Shown: positions 1 to 9,212, counted from the first letter of the stretch. The stretch: DNA of 64,000 nt from Caballeronia catudaia (GCF_001544755.2 NZ_FCOF02000002.1:186001-250000); one strand, 5' to 3'. Notes: generated by a model from the letters alone, not told the origin. Translations and numbers: made by a program.

Positions 1-2
1 AA

Positions 3-662
3 ACGTATCCCGAACTGGAAGAAACGCGTCTGCGCTTCGCGTCGCTGCCGATCCGCAACGCGGGCACGCTCGGCGGCAACGTCGCGAACGGCTCGCCGAT
101 CGGCGATTCGATGCCCGGCCTCATCGCGTTGAATGCGCGCGTGGTGTTGCAGAGCGTCGGCGGCACGCGTGAGATGCCGCTCGAAGACCTGTACATCGCA
201 TATCAGAAGAAGGACATGGCGGAGAACGAGTTCGTCTCGGCGATTCGCGTGCCGACGCGCACGGGCCGTCGGGCCAAGCTCCAGTTCCGCGCGTACAAGC
301 TGAGCAAGCGCTTCGACTCCGATATTTCCGCCGTGTACGCCGCGTTCGCTTTCATCGCCGATGGCGACACGATCCGCGAGCCGCGCCTGTGCTTCGGCGG
401 CATGGCCGCGACGCCGAAGCGCGCATCGCACGCGGAAGCGATCCTGACCGACGCGCACTGGCACGAAGCCACCGCGCAAGGCGCGATGCTCGCGTTGAGC
501 AAGGACTATCAGCCGCTCACCGACATGCGCGCGAGCAGCGACTATCGCCTCGACACGGCGAAGAGCCTGCTGTATCGCTTCTGGCTGGAGACGCGTCCGC
601 AGAATCCCCTGTCGAAGTCGCAACTGGATGTGCGTGCAATCGAACTGGTCGAAGCGAAGTAA
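3..662 (+). CDS. xdhA: Xanthine dehydrogenase small subunit XdhA, C-terminal part (gene starts outside window)
   Basis: The reading frame is open from the window edge, so only the C-terminal ~219 residues are present. The motif LGGNVANGSPIGDS just inside the edge is the FAD-binding signature of the molybdopterin dehydrogenase FAD domain. The rest matches the CO-dehydrogenase flavoprotein C-terminal domain, for example the CFGGMAATPKRA segment. In this family the small subunit carries two [2Fe-2S] clusters plus FAD and passes electrons from the molybdenum subunit to NAD+. The N-terminal ferredoxin part lies upstream of the window. xdhB follows after a 12-base gap, which supports one operon for hypoxanthine/xanthine oxidation in purine breakdown. 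Confidence 0.93.
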   Translation, partial: TYPELEETRLRFASLPIRNAGTLGGNVANGSPIGDSMPGLIALNARVVLQSVGGTREMPLEDLYIAYQKKDMAENEFVSAIRVPTRTGRRAKLQFRAYKLSKRFDSDISAVYAAFAFIADGDTIREPRLCFGGMAATPKRASHAEAILTDAHWHEATAQGAMLALSKDYQPLTDMRASSDYRLDTAKSLLYRFWLETRPQNPLSKSQLDVRAIELVEAK

Positions 663-674
663 GGAGCGAAAAAA

Positions 675-3038
675 ATGAATCAGCAAGCAGAAGCCTTTCT
701 CGCCGAAGCCCAGTCGCTCGCTAACGAAGTCGACGATTTCAAGCAGGTCCACGTGTCGCGTCCGCATGAATCGGCGCATCTGCACGTGAGCGGACGCGCG
801 AGTTATACCGATGACATTCCGCTCGTCGCGGGCACGCTGCACGCCGCGCTCGGCACGAGCCCGAAGGCGCACGCGAAGATCGTGTCGATGAACTTCGACG
901 CGGTGCGCGCGACGCCCGGCGTCGTCGCCGTCTTCACCGCCGACGATATCCCCGGCGTGAACGATTGCGGTCCGATCATCCACGACGATCCGGTGCTCGC
1001 GCAGGGCATCGTGCAGTACGTCGGCCAGCCGATGTTCATGGTCGTCGCGACATCGCACGATACGGCGCGTCTTGCCGCGCGCCGCGCGACGATCGAGTTC
1101 GAAGACCTCGTGCCGATCCTCACGCCGGAAGATGCGCGCCGTGCGGAATCGTACGTGCTGAATCCGCTCAAGCTTTCACGCGGCGACGCGGAAGGCCGCA
1201 TGTCGAAGGCCGCGCATCACGAACGCGGCGCGATGAAGCTGGGCGGTCAGGAGCAGTTCTATCTCGAAGGCCAGATCGCCTACGCCGTGCCGAAGGACGA
1301 CGACGGCATGCACGTCTACTGCTCGACGCAGCATCCGACGGAAATGCAGCATCTCGTCGCGCACGTGCTCAATGTGCATTCGCATAACGTGCTGGTCGAA
1401 TGCCGCCGGATGGGCGGCGGCTTCGGCGGCAAGGAATCGCAATCGGGCATCTTCGCGTGCTGCGCGTCGCTTGCCGCGTGGAAGCTGCTCTGCCCGGTGA
1501 AGCTCCGTCCGGACCGCGACGACGACATGATGATCACCGGCAAGCGCCATGATTTCGTGTACGACTTCGAAGTCGGCTACGACGACGACGGCAAGATCGA
1601 TGGTGTTTCCGTAGACATGACCTCGCGCTGCGGTTTCTCCGCCGATTTGTCGGGACCGGTGATGACGCGCGCGGTCTGCCACTTCGACAACGCGTACTGG
1701 CTGTCGGACGTGAAGATCGAAGGTTATTGCGGCAAGACCAACACGCAGTCGAACACCGCGTTCCGCGGCTTCGGCGGGCCGCAGGGCGCGTTCGCGATCG
1801 AATACATCATGGATGACGTCGCGCGTTCGGTCGGTAAGGATTCGCTCGACGTGCGCTTCGCGAACCTTTACGGCAAGGGCGAAAACAATCAGACGCCGTA
1901 TGGTCAGACGGTCGAAGACAACGTGCTGCACGAGTTGCTCAGCGAGCTCGAAACGACGAGCGATTATCGTCGCCGCCGCGCGGCCATCGACGAATTCAAC
2001 GCGAACAACGAAATCCTGAAGAAGGGCCTCGCGCTGACGCCGGTGAAATTCGGCATCGCGTTCAACGTGACGCACTTCAATCAGGCGGGCGCGCTGGTTC
2101 ACATCTACACCGATGGCTCGATGCTCGTGAATCACGGCGGCACGGAAATGGGCCAGGGCCTGAACACGAAGGTCGCGCAGGTCGTCGCACACGAGCTCGG
2201 CGTGAAGTTCGAGCGCGTGCGCGTGACGGCGACGGACACGAGCAAGGTCGCGAATACATCGGCGACGGCGGCATCGACCGGCACCGATCTGAACGGCAAG
2301 GCCGCGCAGGACGCCGCGCGTCAGTTGCGCGAGCGGCTCGCGAAGTTCGCGGCGGAGAAGTTCGGCGGCGGCACGGTCGCGGCGGCCGACGTGCGTTTCG
2401 CGAACGATCACGTGATCGTCGGCGGGGATGCGATTCCGTTCGGCGAAGTCGTGCAGAAGGCGTACCTCGCGCGCGTGCAGTTGTGGTCCGACGGCTTCTA
2501 CGCGACACCCAAGCTCTACTGGGATCAGGCGACGATGCAGGGCCGCCCGTTCTACTACTACTCGTACGGCGCGGCGGTGTCCGAAGTGGTCATCGACACG
2601 CTCACCGGCGAGATGCGCGTGCTGCGCGCGGACGCGTTGCATGACGTGGGTGCATCGCTGAATCCGGCGCTCGATAAAGGTCAGGTGGAAGGCGCGTTCG
2701 TGCAGGGCATGGGCTGGCTCACGACCGAAGAGCTCTGGTGGAACGACAAAGGCAAGCTGATGACGCACGCGCCGTCCACCTACAAGATCCCGACGACGAA
2801 CGACATGCCCGCCGATTTCCGCGTGAATCTCTTCAAGAACCGCAACGTGGAAGACAGCATCCACCGCTCGAAGGCCGTGGGCGAGCCGCCGCTCCTGTTG
2901 CCGTTCTCGGTGTTCTTCGCGATCCGCGACGCGGTTTCCGCGGTCGGCGATCACAAGGTAAATCCGCCGCTAAACGCGCCCGCGACCGCGGAAGAAATCC
3001 TGAAGGCGGTGAACGCGGTGCGGAGGGTACGGGCATGA
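675..3038 (+). CDS. xdhB: Xanthine dehydrogenase molybdopterin-binding subunit XdhB
   Basis: This 787-residue protein has the usual length for the large molybdenum-cofactor subunit. Family signatures are visible in order: GGGFGGKES near residue 245, AFRGFGGPQGAF near 361, GGTEMGQGLNTK near 490, and AVGEPPLLLP near 733, which holds the conserved glutamate of the active site. The enzyme hydroxylates hypoxanthine and xanthine to urate in the cytoplasm, with XdhA as electron-transfer partner. The ATG is preceded by AAGGAG at suitable distance. Its stop codon overlaps the start of the xdhC fragment as ATGA, indicating translational coupling. Confidence 0.96.
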   Translation: MNQQAEAFLAEAQSLANEVDDFKQVHVSRPHESAHLHVSGRASYTDDIPLVAGTLHAALGTSPKAHAKIVSMNFDAVRATPGVVAVFTADDIPGVNDCGPIIHDDPVLAQGIVQYVGQPMFMVVATSHDTARLAARRATIEFEDLVPILTPEDARRAESYVLNPLKLSRGDAEGRMSKAAHHERGAMKLGGQEQFYLEGQIAYAVPKDDDGMHVYCSTQHPTEMQHLVAHVLNVHSHNVLVECRRMGGGFGGKESQSGIFACCASLAAWKLLCPVKLRPDRDDDMMITGKRHDFVYDFEVGYDDDGKIDGVSVDMTSRCGFSADLSGPVMTRAVCHFDNAYWLSDVKIEGYCGKTNTQSNTAFRGFGGPQGAFAIEYIMDDVARSVGKDSLDVRFANLYGKGENNQTPYGQTVEDNVLHELLSELETTSDYRRRRAAIDEFNANNEILKKGLALTPVKFGIAFNVTHFNQAGALVHIYTDGSMLVNHGGTEMGQGLNTKVAQVVAHELGVKFERVRVTATDTSKVANTSATAASTGTDLNGKAAQDAARQLRERLAKFAAEKFGGGTVAAADVRFANDHVIVGGDAIPFGEVVQKAYLARVQLWSDGFYATPKLYWDQATMQGRPFYYYSYGAAVSEVVIDTLTGEMRVLRADALHDVGASLNPALDKGQVEGAFVQGMGWLTTEELWWNDKGKLMTHAPSTYKIPTTNDMPADFRVNLFKNRNVEDSIHRSKAVGEPPLLLPFSVFFAIRDAVSAVGDHKVNPPLNAPATAEEILKAVNAVRRVRA

Positions 3039-3550
3039 TGCACGTCGTCCTCTTTGGCGCGGGCCACGTCGGCCATGCGCTCGTTAAGGTGCTGGGCACG
3101 CTGCCGTGCGTCGTGCAATGGGTCGATGCGCGCGACGAACTCTTCCCCGACGAAGTCCCGGCGAACGTGCAGATAGAAGCGACCGATCTGCCCGATGCGA
3201 TCGTCGACGAAGCGCCCGCCGGCGCGTATTTCATCGTGATGACGCACGATCATTCGCTCGATTTCTCCCTTACGCAACGCATCATGCGGCGCGATGACTT
3301 CGCGTACTTCGGGCTCATCGGCTCGAAGACCAAACGGGTGAAGTTCGAACGGCGGCTGATGGAGCGCGGTCTCGCGCCGGAGCGCCTGCCGGAGATCACG
3401 TGTCCGATCGGCGTGGAAGGCATCGTCGATAAAGCGCCGTGGTCGATCGGGCTGGCGGTCGCGGCGCAGTTGTTGAGGGTGAGGGAGATGACGGCAAGAC
3501 TCGGTTTGCCGTCGACGCAACGCTTCCGCGCGCTTACTGCCGCACGTTGA
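3035..3550 (+). CDS. xdhC: XdhC-type maturation factor, short form with only the Rossmann domain
   Basis: The 171-residue product starts directly with the nucleotide-binding segment FGAGHVGHAL. It continues through the XdhC C-terminal Rossmann domain (IGSKTKRVKFERRL, CPIGVEGIVDKAPWSIG). XdhC proteins insert sulfurated molybdenum cofactor into xanthine dehydrogenase and are normally about twice as long, with an N-terminal XdhC/CoxI domain ahead of this fold. That N-terminal domain is absent; the start codon lies inside the xdhB stop (ATGA). This looks like a precise loss between xdhB and the second half of xdhC. It may still be made by coupling, but its activity is uncertain. The gene is convergent with the AraC gene. 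Confidence 0.8.
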   Translation: MMHVVLFGAGHVGHALVKVLGTLPCVVQWVDARDELFPDEVPANVQIEATDLPDAIVDEAPAGAYFIVMTHDHSLDFSLTQRIMRRDDFAYFGLIGSKTKRVKFERRLMERGLAPERLPEITCPIGVEGIVDKAPWSIGLAVAAQLLRVREMTARLGLPSTQRFRALTAAR

Positions 3551-3563
3551 GGAACGGCACGGG

Positions 3564-3579
3564 CACGGGCGCGCCCGTG
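3564..3579. repeat. 16-bp perfect palindrome between convergent xdhC and AraC genes
   Basis: CACGGGCG is followed immediately by CGCCCGTG in the 35-base gap between the two convergent stop codons. There is no T-tract, so it is a weak candidate for a bidirectional transcription end or simply a GC-rich palindrome. Confidence 0.35.
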
Positions 3580-3585
3580 TACGCT

Positions 3586-4506
3586 TCAGACGAGGCCATT
3601 CGTCTGTCTGAAGCGTCCCGGCGCAACCCCGTAAAGCTCTTTGAACCGCTTGCTGAACGCCGCCTCGGACTGATACCCGACCTCCACCGCGACATCCGCG
3701 ACGCTCTTCTTCGTGTGCGTCAGCATCGTGCTCGCGAGTTGCATGCGCACGTGGCTCAGCAATGCCAGAGGCGAGCTGTCCGAATGCGCGGAGAATGCGC
3801 GCATGAACGTGGCGCGCGACATCGCCGCTTCTTTCGCCAGCATTTCGAGCGTCCACGGCTCGGCGGGACGCTCGAGCATCGCGATGATCGACGCGCCCAG
3901 CCGCCGGTTCGCGAGCAACCCGAGCACGCCCGCGAGCGAGGGCTGATCGGCGAGCCACGCGCGCAGCACCATCGTGAATAGCGCGGTGGACAGTGCCGTC
4001 ACGATCGACGGCGCTCCGAGCTGCGCATCCTCCGCCTCGCGGCGCATCGTCTGGACGAGCGGCGCGAGATAGGGCGCCGACGCATTCGAGAACGACACAT
4101 GCACGACATCCGGCAGCACGTCGATCAGAAGCGCGCGCGGCGCATAGAGAAAGCGCCCGCACAGCAGATCGATGCCAGGCGCGCTGTCGCCGCAATTGCT
4201 TTCCACCGTCACCGCGCCGTTGTGATGCTTCTCCAGCTCCGCCTTCGCCGCGCAATCTTCGCGTGCCTTGATGCTCAGCACGTGCGCATCGCCGCGCGGC
4301 AGACAGAAAATATCGCCCGCATTCAGTTCGAGCGGCGCCTGGCCCTTGCGCAACACCGTGCATTTTCCATCCAGCACGACGTGATACACCGCTTCGCCAG
4401 CGGGCGCCGGCGCATGATCCAGTTCGAGCGGGCCGCTCAGCAGACAGCGCAAATCGAGCGAGCCGGAAAGATTCGCAAGCTGGATCAGTTTGTCGAGAGC
4501 GTCCAT
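3586..4506 (-). CDS. AraC-family transcriptional regulator (cupin sensor domain)
   Basis: The 306-residue protein has an N-terminal cupin-type sensing domain (PRGDAHVLSI near residue 90) of the kind found in AraC regulators annotated with Cupin_6. A C-terminal double helix-turn-helix of AraC/XylS type follows, with MSRATFMRAFSAH and VGYQSEAAFSKRFKELYGVAPG as the two recognition regions. Such proteins are cytoplasmic DNA-binding regulators, often of oxidoreductase or stress genes. The LysR gene lies upstream on the same strand about 60 bases away, but nothing in the sequence shows its target. It could act on the xdh operon or on the isomerase gene; both are guesses from position. Confidence 0.9.
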   Translation of the reverse strand: MDALDKLIQLANLSGSLDLRCLLSGPLELDHAPAPAGEAVYHVVLDGKCTVLRKGQAPLELNAGDIFCLPRGDAHVLSIKAREDCAAKAELEKHHNGAVTVESNCGDSAPGIDLLCGRFLYAPRALLIDVLPDVVHVSFSNASAPYLAPLVQTMRREAEDAQLGAPSIVTALSTALFTMVLRAWLADQPSLAGVLGLLANRRLGASIIAMLERPAEPWTLEMLAKEAAMSRATFMRAFSAHSDSSPLALLSHVRMQLASTMLTHTKKSVADVAVEVGYQSEAAFSKRFKELYGVAPGRFRQTNGLV

Positions 4507-4564
4507 GTGGGCGGGCGGCTGAAGGTGTCGTTGCGGATGTTACCGAAGTACCGGCGCCCGCGCG

Positions 4565-5548
4565 CTATTTCGCGACTTCGCCCACTTCCGCAGCGATGTC
4601 GCCGGAAGGCGCGGCGATGGCCCTCTTGCGCGTGAGCGCCTCCGACACGTTCGACATCAGCGTGCGCAGCCACGCGACATCGGTCGGCTGATCGGGCTGC
4701 GGCAACGTCAGTTGATAGCACTTGATGCGCGGAAACGGCACCGGCGAGTCGAGCACCGCGAGCGGCAGCATCGCCGCATAGTGCTGCGCGAAACGGCGCG
4801 GCGCGGTGAAGATGAGATCGGACTGCAACAGCACTTGCGGCACGAGCCCGAAGTACGGAATCGTCGTGACGATGCGCCGCTCTATGCCCGCGCGCGAAAG
4901 GCCGACATCGATCGGATGACGCCTGCCGCCGCTGTATGGCGTCGGTGCGAGATGGGCGGCGAGCGCGTAGCGTTCGGCGGTCAGCGGCTCGCGCGCGAGC
5001 GGATGATTCGCGCGCATCAGGCAGACGAAAACGTCGGTGAACAAATCCTCGCGCTCGAAACGCGGCTCGGGCTTCGTCCAGTTGGCGACCATCAGATCGA
5101 TCTCGCCCTCGTCGAGCATGCGCTCGTGATCGCGCATCGGATTCAGCGATTCGATCTCCAGACGCGCGTGCGGCGCCGCATCGCGAAAGGCGGCGACGAG
5201 CGTCGGCATGAAGAAATCGTTCAGATAATCGGGCGCGGCGACGCGGAACGTGCGGCGCGAGCTCGCCGGATCGAAATCGCCATGCGGCGTCGCGACGACT
5301 TCGACTTCGCGCAGCGCGCGCTGCGCGGGCGCGAGCAGCGATTCGCCGTACTCGGTCGGCACCATGCCCTGCTTGCCGCGCACGAGAATCGGGTCGTTCA
5401 GGATTTCGCGCAGGCGGCGCAATGCGGTGCTGATCGCCGGCTGCGTCTGGTTCAGGCGCTGCGCGGTCTGCGTCACGCTGCGCTCGAGCAGGAGCGTGCG
5501 CAAGACGCGGATCAGCCAGATGTCGAGTGAGTCGGCGGGTTCGTTCAT
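4565..5548 (-). CDS. LysR-family transcriptional regulator
   Basis: The 327-residue protein has an N-terminal winged helix-turn-helix (SVTQTAQRLNQTQPAISTALRR, residues ~24-45), then LRGKQG-type linker sequence and a periplasmic-binding-protein-like effector domain. This is the standard LysR length and layout. The helix sequence TQPAISTALRRLR is characteristic of the NodD/NahR-like subgroup. A 135-base gap separates it from the DsbA-fold isomerase gene located upstream on the same strand. A NahR-like link to aromatic degradation is possible because that neighbour belongs to the 2-hydroxychromene-2-carboxylate isomerase family. The true inducer is unknown. Confidence 0.92.
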   Translation of the reverse strand: MNEPADSLDIWLIRVLRTLLLERSVTQTAQRLNQTQPAISTALRRLREILNDPILVRGKQGMVPTEYGESLLAPAQRALREVEVVATPHGDFDPASSRRTFRVAAPDYLNDFFMPTLVAAFRDAAPHARLEIESLNPMRDHERMLDEGEIDLMVANWTKPEPRFEREDLFTDVFVCLMRANHPLAREPLTAERYALAAHLAPTPYSGGRRHPIDVGLSRAGIERRIVTTIPYFGLVPQVLLQSDLIFTAPRRFAQHYAAMLPLAVLDSPVPFPRIKCYQLTLPQPDQPTDVAWLRTLMSNVSEALTRKRAIAAPSGDIAAEVGEVAK

Positions 5549-5683
5549 GGCCTGTAAAGCGGTTGAAATCAGGACGCGGGCGCGAACTCGCGAACCCTCA
5601 CCCGAAGTTAAACGCTTCTCTTTTTTGACGCCATAGTGAACGCCCTATGCACGGCATAGGCGCGCCGCCCGAACTGCCTTCGG

Positions 5684-6343
5684 TCAGGCGAAATCCGCGT
5701 CGCGCGGCGCGGTCGGCAGCGCGCTGATGCGCTTCACTTCCGCGCCATCGAGCCAGTTCGGCGAGCGTGCGACGTAGAGCACCATCGGCAGCGTGTCCTC
5801 GCCCCAGAAAATCTGATCGTTGACGAGGAAGGTCGGCACGCCGAACACGCCCATCTCCACGGCGCGGTCGTTGTTGGCGCGCAGTTTCGCCTTGATGTCC
5901 TCGTCCTCGATGCGCGTTTCCGCTTCCGGCATTCCGACGTGCTTGCACAGCGCGCGAAAGCCTTCGGGCGTCGCGGGGTCGCGCCCCTCGCGCCAGATGT
6001 AGCGGAAGATTTCGCGCACGCAGGCGATCTCGGCTTTCGCCAGCACGGCGAGCCGCAGCGCCTTGCTCGGATCGAACGGATGCGCGGGCGGCATCCTGAA
6101 CGGAATGCCCAATTGTTCTGCACGAAAGAGGGCGTGCCGATACGTGAATACGCGCTTGGACGGAATCGTCGCGGCGTGCGGCTGGCCCCATCGTTCGAGC
6201 AGCTTCATCAACTGGACGGGCACGAGCTCGAACGGCATGGCCGGCCATTTTTCGTGCTGCTCCAGCAGCAGGTACGAAAACGGCGAAATGAAGTCGAAGA
6301 AAAAATACGGCTGACCACCACTGCTCGAATGCGGGGCACTCAT
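5684..6343 (-). CDS. 2-hydroxychromene-2-carboxylate isomerase / DsbA-family protein
   Basis: The 219-residue protein starts with FFFDFISPFSYLLLEQ, the thioredoxin-fold opening of the HCCA isomerase (kappa-class GST-like) family. It has the serine-proline of SPFSY in place of a CxxC redox motif. The C-terminal FGVPTFLVNDQIFWGED is the second family signature (cis-proline loop and substrate side). Characterised members use glutathione to isomerise 2-hydroxychromene-2-carboxylate in naphthalene breakdown. No other naphthalene genes are in the window, so the real substrate is unclear. The length is normal for the family. Confidence 0.88.
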   Translation of the reverse strand: MSAPHSSSGGQPYFFFDFISPFSYLLLEQHEKWPAMPFELVPVQLMKLLERWGQPHAATIPSKRVFTYRHALFRAEQLGIPFRMPPAHPFDPSKALRLAVLAKAEIACVREIFRYIWREGRDPATPEGFRALCKHVGMPEAETRIEDEDIKAKLRANNDRAVEMGVFGVPTFLVNDQIFWGEDTLPMVLYVARSPNWLDGAEVKRISALPTAPRDADFA

Positions 6344-6484
6344 TTCACTTCTCCCTGAGTTTCCGTCGCTTCAGGCGCGGCGGCGCGTGAAGCCTCAACT
6401 ATTGTTCGTTTTCCGGACGTGTCCTGCATGCCGGATGCGGCGCGCGGGCATCGCATCCATTTTTTCTCTCTGCATCTTTAGATA

Positions 6485-7969
6485 TTACGTGCTGCCTTGT
6501 TCCGTGTCTGCCCGCGATACGACAGCCGGTGAATCTGTTTGCGCCACGTCCCGCGCGCGCGTCTCGTCGCCCTGCGCGCCTTGCGCCACCGGCACGTGAG
6601 CAAGACGCTGGCGCACGAAACCGATGTGTTCGCGCAACACGTAAAACTGATCCGCGAACGCGAGCGGCATCTTCATGCGATTCACGGCCGACTCGATTGC
6701 GTCGATCCGGTCGAGGAGGGCATCGCGTTGCGCGGTGTCGGGCCCGCTGATCGCTTCCCGTTCGATCGCAATGAGCGCGCCATACCACCGGTAGATGCGC
6801 GATTTCACGCGCCACCGGTACAGTCCCGGCACGAGCCGCAAGCCCGGAATCAGCACCACGATGAGCGGCAACAGCACGACGAGCACGCGATCCGCGAGAC
6901 TCGCCATCCAGAAGGGCAGCGTGCGGTAGATGAAGCTTTTGCCCGACTTGTAATAGCGCTCGGCGTTGTCGCTGATGCGGAACTCGTGCACGAGCGGCGC
7001 CGGAAACTCGTTCGCGCGCTGCAGCAGATTGGCGCGGCCATGCACCTCGCGCGCCGCTTCGATCAGGAGATCGGACAGCGCCGGATGCAGGCTGTCGCGC
7101 GCGACCAGCTCGGCGGTCGGCGCGATCATGTGGACCGGGCGCGGCGGCAGGTTGCGGGCGAAATCGAACGCGCCCATCGGCAACTCGATTTCCGTCAGAT
7201 ACGGAAAGCGGCGCGCGTAGGCATCGGCCTGGGCGAAATCCATGAAGCGGATGCCGGGCGTGCGCAGGAGCTTGGCCATCGTCGGCGGCTGGGCGGAGTC
7301 GCCCGTCAGGAAAACGGCGTCGACCTGGCTGGCCTCGAGCGCCTTGGCGGCTTCGTCGCCGGCGAGCGGCAGCAGTTCCGTGTCGCCGCCCGGCTCGATG
7401 CCGTTCGCCTTCAGAAGCGTCTGCGCCAGAACGCGCGTGCCGCTGCCTTCCGCGCCGATCGCGAGCCGCTTGCCCTTCAGCTCCGACAGGCGGCTGACGA
7501 CCGCCGCGCTCCGGTAGAACACGGCGAGCGGCACGTATGACACGCTGCCGAGCGATTCCAGATTGTCATGCGTCGCGCCGGACTTGGTCAGGCCGCCCTG
7601 CACGAATCCGACATCGACGTTCGATTTCGGGTCGTCGAGGCGCGTCAGGTTATCGAGCGAGCCTTGCGTCTCCAGGACGTTGAGCGTCACGCGGTTGCGC
7701 GCGAGGATCGTCTTGTACTTCTGCGCGCTGTTCCAGAACGAACTGCCTTTCGGCCCCGCCGCGATGGTCAGCGTGCTCGGCGGCGCGGGCTGGATCAGCC
7801 GCACGGCAAGCCATAGCGCGGCCGCGCAGAGCAGCAGGATCGGGCCGAAGGTCAGCGCCAGATCGCGCCAGGAAATCGCGACGAAGCGCGCGACGATCCT
7901 CGGTTGCGGTTTGCGTCTTGGCGGGACGTCCGGATCGTCGCCCGGGTTGTTTCCTGAAGGGTGGGTCAT
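6485..7969 (-). CDS. TAXI-family TRAP-type solute-binding protein, membrane anchored
   Basis: I chose the ATG at 7969 because it gives MTHPSGNN... directly before the charged region; a longer frame opens upstream. The ~494-residue protein has a transmembrane helix near residues 36-58 (FGPILLLCAAALWLAV). A TAXI/NMT1-like periplasmic binding domain follows, beginning LTIAAGPKGSSFWNSAQKY, with GKRLAIGAEGSGTR inside. Near residues 355-380 there is another hydrophobic stretch (VLVVLLPLIVVLIPGLRL), and the tail is cytoplasmic-looking. Classical TAXI proteins deliver substrates to a fused DctQM permease, but no permease is nearby. This protein may therefore be a receptor rather than a transporter part. 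Confidence 0.8.
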   Translation of the reverse strand: MTHPSGNNPGDDPDVPPRRKPQPRIVARFVAISWRDLALTFGPILLLCAAALWLAVRLIQPAPPSTLTIAAGPKGSSFWNSAQKYKTILARNRVTLNVLETQGSLDNLTRLDDPKSNVDVGFVQGGLTKSGATHDNLESLGSVSYVPLAVFYRSAAVVSRLSELKGKRLAIGAEGSGTRVLAQTLLKANGIEPGGDTELLPLAGDEAAKALEASQVDAVFLTGDSAQPPTMAKLLRTPGIRFMDFAQADAYARRFPYLTEIELPMGAFDFARNLPPRPVHMIAPTAELVARDSLHPALSDLLIEAAREVHGRANLLQRANEFPAPLVHEFRISDNAERYYKSGKSFIYRTLPFWMASLADRVLVVLLPLIVVLIPGLRLVPGLYRWRVKSRIYRWYGALIAIEREAISGPDTAQRDALLDRIDAIESAVNRMKMPLAFADQFYVLREHIGFVRQRLAHVPVAQGAQGDETRARDVAQTDSPAVVSRADTEQGST

Positions 7970-8588
7970 CTCGTCGGTGATCGTGAAACTCGTGCCCACG
8001 AGCTTACCTGATCGCGATGCGTCACTACCCGCACGAACGGAATCGCTCGGCGTCCGGACGCAACGCAAGCCGCCTGCCGCGCGCCGGGTGTGACATGCGC
8101 GTGTAGGCGCGCGGGGAGGCCGCGGGCGCTGTTGCTCGTGCGCGGCTACGCGGATGGGCGCGTCGCTAAATGTTTTGCGCTAATGGCCGCGCTGGGCTAA
8201 ATTGACGTTCGCCGCCGCACGACATGGCCTTTCTCGCGCCGCAGCCCGGAATGTGGGCATGCGAGCCGCGCGCCACGCGCCGCACACCGTGACGAAGGGC
8301 GCGCCAAGCACGCGCCATGCGGCAGCACATATTCGAGCCGACGGGTTTTGCCGCCCGACCAACCGGCCGCAGTTTGTTTCGTTTCGCCAGCCTCTCGCAG
8401 CATCGTGAGCCGCATTCGCCGGCTTGCCGCCGCTTTGCCTTTGCGCCTTTCGGGCCACGGGCGCGCGCGGCCACGGTGAGTCACCCGATGTCGTAGCCCA
8501 GCCGCTGGGAATGCGGCCCGGTTTGGAAGTGCAAAACGAGCGAAGTAGCAACTGTGCGAAGTCAACAAGCGAAACAAAAGGAGAAATC
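7970..8588. other. Intergenic region between divergent TAXI and BON genes
   Basis: About 620 bases without a supportable gene. Several overlapping frames on both strands are open here, but none has a ribosome-binding site or recognisable protein. It must hold the promoters of both divergent genes; I see no convincing -35/-10 pair. Confidence 0.5.
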
Positions 8589-8963
8589 ATGAAAGCAGTC
8601 GATCTGTTGAAGGCGCTGGGCGTGGTGGTGTGCGTGGCGGTGGCTTCGAGCGCCTATGCGCAGTCGAGCGACGCGGCGGCCACCACGAGCACGGAATCGG
8701 CGTCGCCGACGAAGGCTCAGAAATCGGCAGTCAAGAAGGAAGACCGCAAGCTCGGCTACTCGGTGCGCCGCGCGCTGTCGAAGGCGCAGGGCTTCGACGT
8801 ATCGAAGGTGTACGTGCGTGCGCGCAGCGGCGCGATCACGCTGACCGGCACGGTGCCGGAAGGCGGCCAGATCGCCCAGGCGGAGGAAGTCGCGAAGGGC
8901 GTGCCCGGCGTGAAGTCCGTGTCGAACAAGATCACGCTCGGCGTGCAAGGCGGCGGCCAATAA
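8589..8963 (+). CDS. BON-domain periplasmic protein
   Basis: The ATG at 8589 is preceded by AAAGGAG and gives a 124-residue protein with a clear signal peptide (LLKALGVVVCVAVASSAYAQS). A low-complexity Ala/Ser/Thr linker follows. The C-terminal BON domain (residues ~58-120) shows the hallmark sequence VRARSGAITLTGTVPEGGQIAQAEEVAKGVPGVKSV (residues ~75-110). BON domains occur in OsmY-like periplasmic stress proteins and are thought to bind phospholipid surfaces. The short length with one BON copy is common in Burkholderia. A strong hairpin follows the gene, so it is probably transcribed alone. Confidence 0.88.
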   Translation: MKAVDLLKALGVVVCVAVASSAYAQSSDAAATTSTESASPTKAQKSAVKKEDRKLGYSVRRALSKAQGFDVSKVYVRARSGAITLTGTVPEGGQIAQAEEVAKGVPGVKSVSNKITLGVQGGGQ

Positions 8964-9029
8964 CACGAGTCGCGGACAGCGGGGGGCATCGCGCGATGCC
9001 GCTCTCGTCGCTCGTCTCGCGGATCTTTG

Positions 9030-9061
9030 AACGGGCTCCGGCACACCCGCCGGAGCCCGTT
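9030..9061 (+). terminator. Strong hairpin downstream of the BON gene
   Basis: A perfect 13-bp stem, AACGGGCTCCGGC with GCCGGAGCCCGTT, encloses the loop ACACCC and is followed by GTCGTTT. The T-run is imperfect, but the stem makes it a likely rho-independent terminator for the BON gene. Confidence 0.7.
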
Positions 9062-9212
9062 GTCGTTTGAATCGCGTCACGTGCCTCGGGGGGCGCGTGC
9101 GACGAGCAGGGAAATTCAGCAGCGACGGCGCATTCATCCGACGCGATACTGGCATCTGCGTTGCAGTGCTTGGGTTGCACCACTCGATCGGAACGGAAGG
9201 CGGAGACTCAAA

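Noticed and set aside
1176..2954. 592-codon open frame antisense to xdhB
   Set aside because: A shadow of a high-GC gene; Arg/His-rich translation with no domain.
8166..8590. Overlapping minus-strand frames in the region before the BON gene
   Set aside because: Three overlapping frames with no start signals and no family resemblance; typical chance frames in GC-rich DNA.
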